This document shows, piece by piece, positions 1-9,600 of a DNA stretch of 35,000 nt. The position numbers were made by a program, and so were the translations under genes. The notes under the pieces were generated by a model. It was not told where the DNA came from. It searched no databases and was given only the letters and a program-made list of their open reading frames with translations. The stretch spans positions 1 to 35,000 of the forward strand of contig JACVTC010000041.1 in the NCBI GenBank assembly GCA_016946835.1, in the 5' to 3' direction. This DNA is from Neocallimastix lanati (nom. inval.). Lineage: Eukaryota; Neocallimastigomycota; Neocallimastigomycetes; Neocallimastigales; Neocallimastigaceae. Each line of letters opens with the position of its first letter. Position 1 is the first letter of the stretch.

Positions 1-17
1 GTAACGAATCTTAAAAA
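1..17 (+). repeat. E2 5' LTR, left stub (interrupted by E1)
   Basis: The window opens with GTAACGAATCTTAAAAA. This matches the start of the E2 3' LTR at 12372 (TGTAACGAAATCTTC), lacking only the first T, which should be the base just outside the window. The LTR resumes at 8014 after the E1 insertion. Bases 13-17 (AAAAA) are the left target-site duplication of E1. Confidence 0.8.
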
Positions 18-311
18 TGTTAAGGTTTTAGAGAATTAATAAAAATAAAGTAAGGAAACACAAATTTATTTATTTATTTATTATTTTTATTTATAAATTT
101 ATTTGATTTTATTGATGATATTTAAAAATTAGTAGCAAAATTTACAACTATTTATACTTTTTTTCAAGGCATAAAAGTTGTTCTTGCCACTAAATTACAT
201 TTTATTTATTTTTTTTTTAAAAACTATTAAATTTAAATTGATTTTTATAATTAATTATATAAAATTTAATTATAACAATATAAATAAAATACATTTATAA
301 TATTAATAAAA

Positions 312-360
<49 letters not shown>

Positions 361-856
361 TTATTTATTTAAAAATATCTAAAATATTACTAATAAGAAT
401 TTATTTAATTGGCTATAATTTTTATTACAATCTGTTAAAATATTCAAATAAAAATAAAAATACTATTCTAATATAAAGGTTTTTAATAAATAAATATTTT
501 TCAATATAAAATAAAACATTTCGATATAAAATTTTATAATAAAAAGTTAAAATATAATATATAAATTTTTAATTATCAATATATAAAAATATTATTAATA
601 TAAATTTTCATTATTAATATAAAAAAAAAAATAAGATTTATTATTAATATTGCTAATATAAGTTTTAAATATATAAAAATATTACTTTTAATATAAGATT
701 TAATATAAAAATATAAAGTTTAATATAATATTTGATTTAATTTTTGATCTTTGGATTTAAAATTTATTAAAGTACAAAAATAATAATGTACACATAATGT
801 ATTAGAAATAAATCGTAGATTTAATTAAGAATGCATTATTTAGTACATTCTTATCA
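18..856 (-). repeat. E1 3' LTR
   Basis: Direct repeat of 7166-8013, 839 bp. It begins TGTTAAGG and ends CTTATCA on the plus strand. It contains a T homopolymer of more than 40 bases around 314-358. Compared with the other copy I find only homopolymer-length differences and no base substitution. Confidence 0.93.
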
Positions 857-868
857 AGATGCCCCGAC
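857..868 (-). other. E1 polypurine tract (weak)
   Basis: On the minus strand the bases immediately before the 3' LTR read TCGGGGCATCT and then TGATAAG. The GGGG core next to the LTR edge is the expected plus-strand primer site. The E3 counterpart at 16783 reads GCGGGGAGATTC before its LTR. Confidence 0.6.
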
Positions 869-874
869 GAAGAC

Positions 875-3800
875 TCAAGCTTCTCTGTAAGCGGAGTTAA
901 ACTTTACTAAATTTTTAAAGTGAACATTCCTATCGAGTTGCTTTCCAGTCTTCTGATCGATTAGGGTTGCCGTGTTGAATTGAATTTTTAAAATTTTAAA
1001 TGGTCCATTGTAATATGGTTCTAGCTTAGTGCGGCTAAAGTTTCTAACAAGAACAAGATCACCAGCCTTTAATTCTTTTCCCTTTTTCATACTTATTTGT
1101 TCTTCTCGTCTTGTTGCCCAATACTTGTTAGCATTCTTCACATTTTCGCATGCTTCTCTAGTCCATTGATAATGACGAACAAATTTTTCCATTAAAATTT
1201 CATCATATGATTTACCTGCATTTTCAATTGTTCTTATGGCTATATCATAAGGCTGTTGGTCTTCTCTTCCATATACTAATTCAAAACTAGAATGTCCAGT
1301 AGCTGTATTTTTGGTAGTTCGAAGTGCCCATAAAGCAGAAGGTAAAACTTCATCCCAATCTTGATTTTTCCTTCCTAATAAACGAAGTAATTTTCCAATT
1401 TCTTTATTTCGATTTTCAGTAAGGCCATTTGATTCAGGGTGGTAAGTAGCTACAATTTAACATATACATCATAAAGATCAAGAAAGATTTTAGTCATATC
1501 AGAAGTGAATTGGACTCCATTATCAGTAGTAATAACTTGAGGGACACCATGTCTTGCAAAAACGTTTATTAAAAATTTAATTATATCAGAGGAAGTTATG
1601 TTTTCAGTGGGTTCGGCTTCAACCCATTTGGTAAAGTAATCAACAGTTACTATAATATATTGATTATTATTTCTTGTTTTTGGTAACGGTCCTATAATAT
1701 CTAATCCTAAATGCACAAAGGGACCCTCCACTTTAGTTGGATGGTTTTCGGTTGGTTCTGGATATGGTTGAGGACGATTTAACTGGCATTTTTCACAATT
1801 ACTAACAATTCTTTTGATATCTTTAATCATATGATTCCAATAAAAGTTTTTCTTAAGTCTTTGATATGTTTTGTAATATCCTTCGTGGCCAATATTATGA
1901 GCTTCTAAAATTAATTTAAACCTTTCATTTTCGTCCGTTATTAATTTTCTATAATTTCCATTGTCGATAAAGTAATCTTCACCATCAATAACAGTAAACT
2001 TTTCATTAATAAATTCCTTTATAACTTTAGATAATAATTCTTCATTATTTCCATTAGTAATTTTTGTTAATAATATCTTTCTCTCTTCCTTACTTTTCAT
2101 TCTTGAAAGAGCATCAGCTAACACATTCTTTTTGCCTGATTCATATTTTATATTAATTCCAAGCATACTAGCGGTTAGACACCATCTTGTTTGCCTTGCA
2201 TTCAAAGGTTCTTTATTCTTAAATAAACCAACTAATGGTTTATGATCTGTGTAAATAGTTGTAGGTAGTGGATTTCCTTCAATATAAGATTTAAATTTAG
2301 TCATACAGTAAAACAAAGCGGTTCCTTCCAAATCGGTAATACCATAATTCTTTTCAGCTTTCTTTAAACTTCTACTTATAAAGTGTATTGGATGCTCCTT
2401 ACCGGTTTCTTCTTCTTTTTGTAAAAGAACTCCACCAATTCCATTATACGAAGCATCAGTTCTAATGATAAAAGGTTTGTCAAATGACGGAAATTTTAGA
2501 ATAGGCGCATTGATTAATTTTTCTTTTAGGAGTTCAAAGCTTTCTTGTTGTTCTTTATTCCATTCATATTTAGTATTCTTTTTCAATAATTTACATAAAG
2601 GTGAGGTAATTTGAGCATATTTAGGGATAAAGTCACGATAATACCCTATTGCTCCTAGAAATGATCTTAATTCATGAATTGATGAAGGGGCTTCCCACTT
2701 CTTAATAGCTGTTATTTTACTTTCCATGGGACTTAATCCTTTAGTAGTAAGTTTGTGACCTAATACATCAACTTCAGTTTGAAGAAAATGGCACTTTTCA
2801 ATATTAATTTTTAATTTGTTTTCTTTAAATACTTCTAATACTTGTTTAATATGAATTAAATGTTCTTCGATACTTTTTGAATAGATCAAAACATCATCAA
2901 TAAATACGTAAACAAATTCACCAATAAAAGGGAATAAAATTTTATTCATTTCTCTTTGGAAGGTTGAGGGAGCTCCAGTAAGTCCAAAAGGCATAACCTT
3001 AAATTGATAATTTCCAAACTTAGTAGTGAAAGTGGTTACTTCAACGCTTTCTTCATCCATTAAGATTTGGTGAAAACCAGAAAATAAATCAAGAGTTGTA
3101 AATATTTTAGCTCCTCCGAGACTATCAAAAATTTCATCTATATATGGAACTGAATAAGAATCTTTTTCTGTCATATCATTGACTTTTCGGTAGTCAATGC
3201 ACAAGCGCCACTTTCCATTGTGTTTTAGAATAAGTACTACTGGAGATGACCATTCTGAACAGGATGGTTCTATCAATCCTTTCTTAATAAGTTTTGTAAG
3301 TTCTTCTTTTAAGATATCTGATTTTAATTTAGTTAACCTATAACTTCTTAATTTTACTGGCTTTGCATTTGCTTTTAAAACGGATCTTATGTGGTGAAAG
3401 TTTAGAAGGAGTTAGTTCTTCTGTTGAAGTGGCAACTATGTCAATCATTTCTTTGAGAATTTTAATAATTTGTTCTTTATAATCTTTATTTAAGGTACTT
3501 AAAAATTCATCACTCTCAATAAATTCCATTGGAGTTAATTCCTTTATAATTTCCTTTTCATTATTCGTTTCTTTAACTTTCTAATAGTGCAAATTATACT
3601 TTCTTCATCATAATATTGATTATTTATTTTAGCTATTTCTTCGTATTCACTTTCTGACAAAAGTTTACATAAACTGTTTAAGGTCGGATGAATAAATAAA
3701 CAATGATCGATTTGAGTTTTAAAGTTTATTAACATATCATAAAAAGAGTCTTCTTTCTCAATAATTCTAAAGTCCGCATTAAATTCATAATTATTAATTT

Positions 3801-4240
3801 TACTGGTAATCGAACAATAATTCCTTCCGAGTATTCTTCATCTTGTGTTGCTAGTTGGATTCTTCCACGACTTTTTCCAACTGTTTCATATTCACCAGGT
3901 AATTTATCAAAATACTGCTTAGTAACGATGCTTAGGTTACTACAAGAATCAATTAAAAGTTTTCCTAGTACTCCGTCAACACTTGCATCAACCATTGCTA
4001 AGTCTTCTTCGGCTACTTCATTACTTTTACTTATGTAGCTATGATCATAGTTATTCACTAATAAAGTTCGTGCTATTACATTGTCTACAGTTCCAATTAT
4101 TTTAGATTTTCTAACTTTAAACCTTGAGTTAATTGTGAACGAATTTTCGGACATGCATTCAAGAGTTGACCTATCGTAATACTGGATTTAAGATTATTTA
4201 AATCATCCATAATATTGTAAGGTTCTTTATTATTCATCAT
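875..4240 (-). pseudogene. E1 pol: protease, RT, RNase H, integrase (frame-broken)
   Basis: Sense order from 4240 down: a start region with ATGATG, a short N-terminal region containing ITIGQLL as in E3 and E4, a retropepsin with Asp-Ser-Cys-Ser in place of the usual Asp-Ser/Thr-Gly (about 3944-3955), RT with FIDD at its catalytic site, RNase H, an H2C2 zinc finger, and an integrase core with VDYFTKW, the TTDNGVQF region and a YHPESNG/E segment. The end at 875 (TGA) follows an integrase C-terminal segment without a chromodomain. The largest uninterrupted piece is 1450-3276. Frames change near 4097, 3770, 3560, 3375 and 1455. Each change can be explained by one base in an A or T run, so they may be sequencing errors rather than decay. 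Confidence 0.9.
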
Positions 4241-5773
4241 TTTGATATTCCTTTTACTAACTGAGTATTTTCATTATTAGTTTCTTTAGTTTTTGTTGAA
4301 ATTAATTTTTCCAAAGTATTAGTTTTATTTTGTTGATTATCTTTATTCATTTCTATATCTTCTATTTCATTATCGATTACAAGTATATCTTCAGATTCAA
4401 CTTTTTTCTTTCCTTTTGATGAATAATTGTTGTTTTCTTCTTTACTTTCTCTTACTCTTGTTATATTTCTTAATTCCTTTTCTTTTTGTTTTTCTTTGTT
4501 AATATTTGGTTGAGTTAAAATTGAAGGAAGTATTTGATTTTTATAAACTTTATTTGGTTTATTATGTAGCTCATTTTCTTTCTTCTTTCTTAAAGCAGGA
4601 GTTGCGAAAGGACGTGGATTATCTTTTAAACTTTTATGTACTTTCTTGGAATTATTTTCTTCCTTTTCGCTGTTATTATCATTCATTTTTCTTTTTATAG
4701 CATTTATAATGATATTATCCTCACTTTCAGTTGTGTCACTAAAATCAGATTCTTCAGATTCTTTATTAAAGGAATTATTATCAATTGGGGTATTCTTGGT
4801 AAAAGTATTATTTTGTAAATTATTTAATGAAGCTATTGTTTTGTCATTGGGAGTGCTTCTGCTCCCATTTAGAAGTTTAAAGACTTTTTGGAATATATTT
4901 CTTTTTATTTTTTTCCATAATCTTATTTAATTGAGGGCAATAGTATGAGTAATGACCTTCTTCCTTACAGAAGAAGCAAGTTTTAACAGATAAATTTCTC
5001 ATTTTCTGGGTTGATTCTTCTATAATATCTTGAGGTTTCAGTTTATTATTTGTTTGACTTGTTTGGAAAGTTTCGTTTCTTCTTTTAGGATAAAGTCTTG
5101 AAGTAGTACTGTTTTGATTATTTTGATTATGCTGGGAATTATTAACATTATAGGTATTAATATTATTGTTCCTTACAGAAAGTCTATCTACTTTCTCGGC
5201 AATTTTGAAAGCTTTCTCCATACTTATATCATCTTTAAGGGATAATTTCTTCCAGGCTTCATAATTATTTTGAATAGAGTCAATATAATCTAGTACACCA
5301 ATGCGCTTTCTTCTCTTTTTATCAAGTTTAGTGTACAAAGTTCTATATCTTACATTAAAGTCTTTAATCTTTTCGTTTCTTTTAATTCGCATTGCACGAA
5401 GTTCTTTAAGAAGTAAATTTTGGTCTTCTTTAATACCGTAAAAATTTTCAAGACTTGAAATAATTTTTTCAAGAGAAGGAAATTTATCATCATCAACATT
5501 TTCTTCTTCATCATCTTCTTCTTCATCTGATGAATCATCACTTTCATCATCACTATCTTCTCCCAAATCTTCAATAACGCGTTGTACTTCACCAGAGCTG
5601 GTAAGTAAACAAGCATTAAATATTGTTTCCGGATCTGTGATACCTTGTATCTTGATCCAAAGTTTTAATTCAGTAGCCCAGGACTTTATATCTAAATTGT
5701 CCTTGCTAAGCTTCACTATGTCTCGTAATTCTTTCTTTAATTCTTTAAAACTTAAAGTACTTTTAGTAGACAT
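4237..5773 (-). CDS. E1 gag (nucleocapsid polyprotein), one apparent frame break
   Basis: Starts with ATG at 5773. The first 298 codons, to 4877, contain a capsid-like region, a strongly acidic run (Asp/Glu-rich, about residues 73-95), an Asn-rich linker and one CCHC knuckle, CFFCKEEGHYSYYC, for RNA binding. After a frame change near 4900 in an A-rich stretch the reading frame continues without a stop to 4237 as a Lys/Asn/Glu-rich tail. The tail ends with TGA overlapping the first ATG of pol (ATGA, 4237-4240), which suggests that pol is translated by coupled reinitiation. E4 gag has the same architecture. Confidence 0.82.
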
Positions 5774-5956
5774 TTCGTTTTTAGTTAATAATTTTTTTAT
5801 TGTAAATTAACGAGGTTATTAAATACGAATAAATTTGAAAGTCCAACTTTAAAAATATAATTTAACAAGTAATTTAATATCGAATCAAATTTTAAAACAA
5901 TATATCTTAGTAATTTTTTGAAAATAATAATTTTATTTGCTTTCTTTAGTAAGTAT

Positions 5957-6145
5957 AAGCTCGAAATCCTTATCGACAACTTAGTAGAAATTATAAAGCA
6001 CGAGGTTCTTTTCGACTACTTTTTTAAGAATAATTTTAAGTTCGAAATCTTTATCGACAACTTAATAGAATAATTTTAAGTTCGAAATCTTTATCGACAA
6101 CTTAATAGAATATTTTTCAAGCTCGAAATCTTTATCGACCACTTG
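5957..6145 (-). repeat. Tandem hairpin repeats in E1 leader
   Basis: Four good copies and one degenerate copy of a unit of about 40-46 nt. The core in sense orientation is AAGTTGTCGATAAAG followed by ATTTCGAACTT. Each core can pair AAGT..TCGA with TCGA..ACTT around a TAAAGATT loop. Confidence 0.8.
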
Positions 6146-6718
6146 AATTTTGTAATTTAGTATATTTGTAGTAATAAATTTAGAAGCAAAGTTTTATTTA
6201 TTATTTTCACCTTTCAAAAATTTTTCTTTTTAAACGATAAATATTGTATTGTTATAGCTAATAAAATTATTAATTAATTATAATTATTAAATACAAAAAA
6301 ATAATCTTTATTGTCGTACAATCTGATAGTACACACTGTCTGACGTGCAGCTTACCTAATGGTGTCATGCCACGCGTGTGCCACGATTACTATATTCAAT
6401 ATAAAATATAGCAGTTCAGAGCCCACTAGCCCAATTACTATGTAGGATAAACTTAATCCGATAATCTATGTACGGAATAAAAAAATTTTAAAAGTATTCA
6501 ATAATATTTTTATTAACTAATAAAAATTAACTAAAAACACAATATTTTCAAAGTAAATTAAGATTCTATTACAGGAATTATATAACAAATAAAGTACCAG
6601 TAATAAAAAAAAATAAAAAAAATTTAAATGGCGAAGTTAGCCAAAGTCTGATACTTTATATAATAAAGTGCCTTATAACTAGCACAAAGAAAAGTAAAAA
6701 AAATTATATAAAAAAAAC

Positions 6719-6758
6719 AATCTTACGCCTTCGGTGACGTAAGCTCCTTATTCGCCAG
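6719..6758 (-). promoter_or_regulatory. Leader motif identical to E2 (E1 copy)
   Basis: Forty bases identical, in sense orientation, to 8842-8881 in E2. It contains CTTACG/CGTAAG arms enclosing CCGAAGG, which can form a bulged stem-loop. A second shared motif lies at 6926-6948 (21 of 23 bases equal to 8693-8715). Confidence 0.8.
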
Positions 6759-7140
6759 TGCTTGGAAAGTACCCGCACCTTCGTGTGTTGAAACGTTGAA
6801 GGTTGAACTATTATTACCGGGTCGGTAACCAAATACCTTCGTCTACTTTCCAATTAATCTCCAAATTAACTACTATTCAATAACCTACTATGAATAGAGT
6901 TAATTTGTTGCTATCTGAGAATACACTGTGTATGAGCTCTATCCGCTCCTTGTTATAATTTTACAAAATTTGTTTTTTTAGAATCTTAATTTTACTTATT
7001 TAAAAAAAATTTTTTTTATATATATATATCAAACAAGCGCCATGGGTTAATCAAAGGATTAACGACTTACTTGTTTATCAATATAAAATAAAAAAAAAAT
7101 TAAAAAAAAATCTATGTTATTTACTATTATTTCTATTTAA

Positions 7141-7159
7141 TTCCCCGATATCTCCACCA
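7141..7159 (-). other. E1 primer binding site
   Basis: In sense orientation, six bases after the 5' LTR, the sequence reads TGGTGGAGATATCGGGGAA. The TGG start and the complementary sequence ending in CCACCA fit the 3' end of a tRNA. I cannot assign the tRNA species. Confidence 0.7.
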
Positions 7160-7165
7160 TATAAA

Positions 7166-7463
7166 TGTTAAGGTTTTAGAGAATTAAATAAAAATAAAGT
7201 AAGGAAACACAAATTTTATTTATTTATTTATTATTTTTATTTATAAATTTATTTGATTTTATTTGATGATATTTAAAAATTAGTAGCAAAATTTACAACT
7301 ATTTATACTTTTTTTCAAGGCATAAAAGTTGTTCTTGCCACTAAATTACATTTTATTTATTTTTTTTTTTAAAAACTATTAAATTTAAATTGATTTTTAT
7401 AATTAATTATATAAAATTTAATTATAACAATATAAATAAAATACATTTATAATATTAATAAAA

Positions 7464-7516
<53 letters not shown>

Positions 7517-8013
7517 TTATTTATTTAAAAATATCTAAAATATTACTAATAAGAATTTATTTAATTGGCTATAATTTTTATTACAATCTGTTAAAATATT
7601 CAAATAAAAATAAAAATACTATTCTAATATAAAGGTTTTTAATAAAATAAAATATTTTTCAATATAAAATAAAACATTTCGATATAAAATTTTATAATAA
7701 AAAGTTAAAATATAATATATAAATTTTTAATTATCAATATATAAAAATATTATTAATATAAATTTTCATTATTAATATAAAAAAAAAATAAGATTTATTA
7801 TTAATATTGCTAATATAAGTTTTAAATATATAAAAATATTACTTTTAATATAAGATTTAATATAAAAATATAAAGTTTAATATAATATTTGATTAATTTT
7901 TGATCTTTGGATTTAAAAATTTATTAAAGTACAAAAATAATAATGTACACATAATGTATTAGAAATAAATCGTAGATTTAATTAAGAATGCATTATTTAG
8001 TACATTCTTATCA
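7166..8013 (-). repeat. E1 5' LTR
   Basis: 848-bp direct repeat of 18-856, with the same TG/CA ends and the same T homopolymer (about 7467-7514). It carries the promoter of E1 by position. It is followed by the right target duplication AAAAA (8014-8018). Confidence 0.93.
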
Positions 8014-8030
8014 AAAAATTAGAAATTAGA

Positions 8031-8093
8031 ATGCTGGCATAGTGGTTAGTCACTATGACCTCAGCCTGAACCACTAGGGTTCGACTCACACCT
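8031..8093 (+). promoter_or_regulatory. tRNA-like block with A and B boxes in E2 5' LTR
   Basis: TGGCATAGTGG (8035-8045) fits the Pol III A-box consensus and GGTTCGACTC (8078-8087) fits the B box, about 33 bp apart. A perfect hairpin CATAGTG/CACTATG encloses GTTAGT in the D-arm position. The T stem does not pair well and no full cloverleaf is evident, so this is tRNA-derived or tRNA-mimicking rather than a functional tRNA gene. Confidence 0.65.
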
Positions 8094-8364
8094 TTACTAA
8101 AATTTTACATCATTTAAATTTTAAAGAATTTTTATACTTCATTTCTGTATTTGTTTCTGTATTTGTTTCTGTATAAATTTCTGAAAAAATTAACAAAAGA
8201 CATTCTTAGAAATTAATAGAAACAAATCAGATAGAAATTCTATTTTAATTTATCTTTTATCATTATTTCTTTTAGATTCTTTTTAACCGAAAATAATCAA
8301 TTTTTATGAAACTTTTTAATGATTTTATGGTTTTAAATTTTTATGGATTTAAATTTTGAAAAAC

Positions 8365-8373
8365 TATAAATAG
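8365..8373 (+). promoter_or_regulatory. E2 5' LTR TATA box
   Basis: TATAAATAG, also present in the 3' LTR at 12767-12775. The distance to the following conserved 20-mer is about 70 bp in both, so transcription probably starts in between or at that motif. Confidence 0.6.
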
Positions 8374-8600
8374 GAGTGAATTTCGCAGCCAAAAGATTCT
8401 AAAAAATTGTGTTTTTATTAATTATTGAATTAATTAATAAGTAATTCGAAATATTACAATAATTAATCTATATAATTAATATTTTTAAATTTCTTAATTA
8501 ATAAAACTATATTTTAAAAAACCAAATTACTTATTAATCAAAAAGTGCTTACCTATTGTGTTACACTCTTTAAAACACGGATATTCCAATATTCGTTACA

Positions 8601-9600
8601 ATTTTAATAAATTACTTGCTTGAAATAATAGCAAGAAAAACCTGTTCAATTTTATTTTTTTTTTTATTTATTTATTTAAAAAGCGTTTATACGAGCGAAT
8701 AGAGCTCATATACAGAGTTAGAAGAATTGTCTTCTTTAGTGTTGCACTCGACGAATAGATTTGGTTCTAGACTAGGTAAAACTCTATAAGAGAGCACCGT
8801 AGCCTATTATAAAGGAAAACGGTTCTAGGTTTGCAACAACTCTGGCGAATAAGGAGCTTACGTCACCGAAGGCGTAAGATTAAAACTATATAGTATTTTA
8901 AAATTTTATTTCGTGCTTACTCGCGGCACTAGTTATAATAGTACTGACGGTTTTTTCTATAGTTGTGAGTCAATAGTACTATTCTATTTTATCAATCAAT
9001 AATTTTATAATTAATATTATAATTTTATAATTAAGAAAACAAAGATTAAAATATAAATATAAGGTTTATACGACTTCCAAAGCGACAGAAGTTGGTCTCT
9101 GTTTTCGTAACATTTTAGTGTTCAGATACTATTGATATAGGGGAAAATAATTTGTTTTATTCTTTTCAGCTAACAATAAGTTAGATATAATAAAGAATCT
9201 AACAATATTACTTCCTTTTGTCTATAAGACATTAACAATCGATTTTATCTGCGTTATCACTAAAAGGCTAAAGGAACTTATCGTATAAAACTTTGATAGA
9301 TTATATATTTAGTTGGTCCAATACTATATAATCTAGTTTATATTTCAGTAATTTTTGATAAATAATTATAAAATAGAAATATTCAATTATAAAATATTAT
9401 TAAGTGTTATTAAAATTTTGTGTTCTTATCCATTAACCTTGGAAACCTACCAATAAACAACTTTTGAACTTTTGGAATCTCTACTACCTATCTACCTTTT
9501 GGATTATTGGAATCTCTACTACCACTTTGGGAACTTCTGGATTCTACCGCCTATTCTTTATCTTTGAAAACTTATTCTACTCTACCTTATTTATTTCAAT
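8601..9600 (+). other. E2 5' leader (untranslated)
   Basis: One kilobase from LTR edge to gag ATG. No TGG-starting tRNA-type PBS follows the LTR; instead there is AATTACTTG (8610-8618) and a CTTGCT/AGCAAG hairpin (8614-8634). Two motifs shared with the E1 leader lie at 8693-8715 and 8842-8881. Between them is an AGAAGA/TCTTCT hairpin. A palindromic AATAGTACTATT is at about 8971-8982. I see no supported ORF here. Confidence 0.65.
8842..8881 (+). promoter_or_regulatory. Leader motif identical to E1 (E2 copy)
   Basis: Forty bases identical to E1 sense 6758-6719. It lies 242 bases after the LTR and 720 bases before the gag ATG, in the same order relative to the upstream companion motif as in E1. 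Confidence 0.8.

Larger units (their letters stand above)
5774..7140 (-). other. E1 5' leader (untranslated)
   Basis: About 1.4 kb between the PBS and gag ATG without a supported ORF. It is clearly more GC-rich than its surroundings in three blocks: tandem hairpin repeats (5957-6145), a block at 6310-6480 with a 7-bp hairpin around CTATATT/AATATAG, and a block at 6719-6950 whose two ends are shared with the E2 leader. Close to the PBS, 7032-7075 folds on the sense strand as AACAAG/CTTGTT around an inner GTTAATC/GATTAAC hairpin. These are the expected place for packaging or dimerisation signals; that function is inferred. Confidence 0.7.
18..8013 (-). mobile_element. E1: full-length Ty3/gypsy LTR retrotransposon
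   Basis: About 8.0 kb, transcribed on the minus strand. In sense order it has a 5' LTR (7166-8013), a PBS (7141-7159), a long structured leader, gag, pol (protease, RT, RNase H, integrase), a polypurine tract and a 3' LTR (18-856). The LTRs start with TG and end with CA. It is flanked by AAAAA at 13-17 and 8014-8018, a 5-bp target duplication typical of Ty3/gypsy. It lies inside the 5' LTR of E2. No chromodomain follows the integrase. The coding region shows several one-base frame breaks, all at homopolymers. Confidence 0.93.
8014..8600 (+). repeat. E2 5' LTR, main part
   Basis: Ends ATTCGTTACA, the inverse of the LTR start. It contains a tRNA-like block (8031-8093), a TATA box TATAAATAG (8365-8373), the motif TAAGTAATTCGAAATATTAC (8438-8457) that is identical in the 3' LTR, and 14-bp inverted arms at 8433-8446 and 8525-8538. 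Outside these motifs it is strongly diverged from the 3' LTR. Confidence 0.85.

Noticed and set aside
4506-4930. Plus-strand open frames opposite E1 gag
   Set aside because: Antisense shadows of Lys/Glu-rich codons, giving hydrophobic Phe/Leu runs without any start context or family match.
6310-6480. Possible structural RNA gene in the E1 leader
   Set aside because: It is GC-richer and has hairpins, but I could not match it to tRNA, snRNA or rRNA signatures, so it is described only as leader structure.
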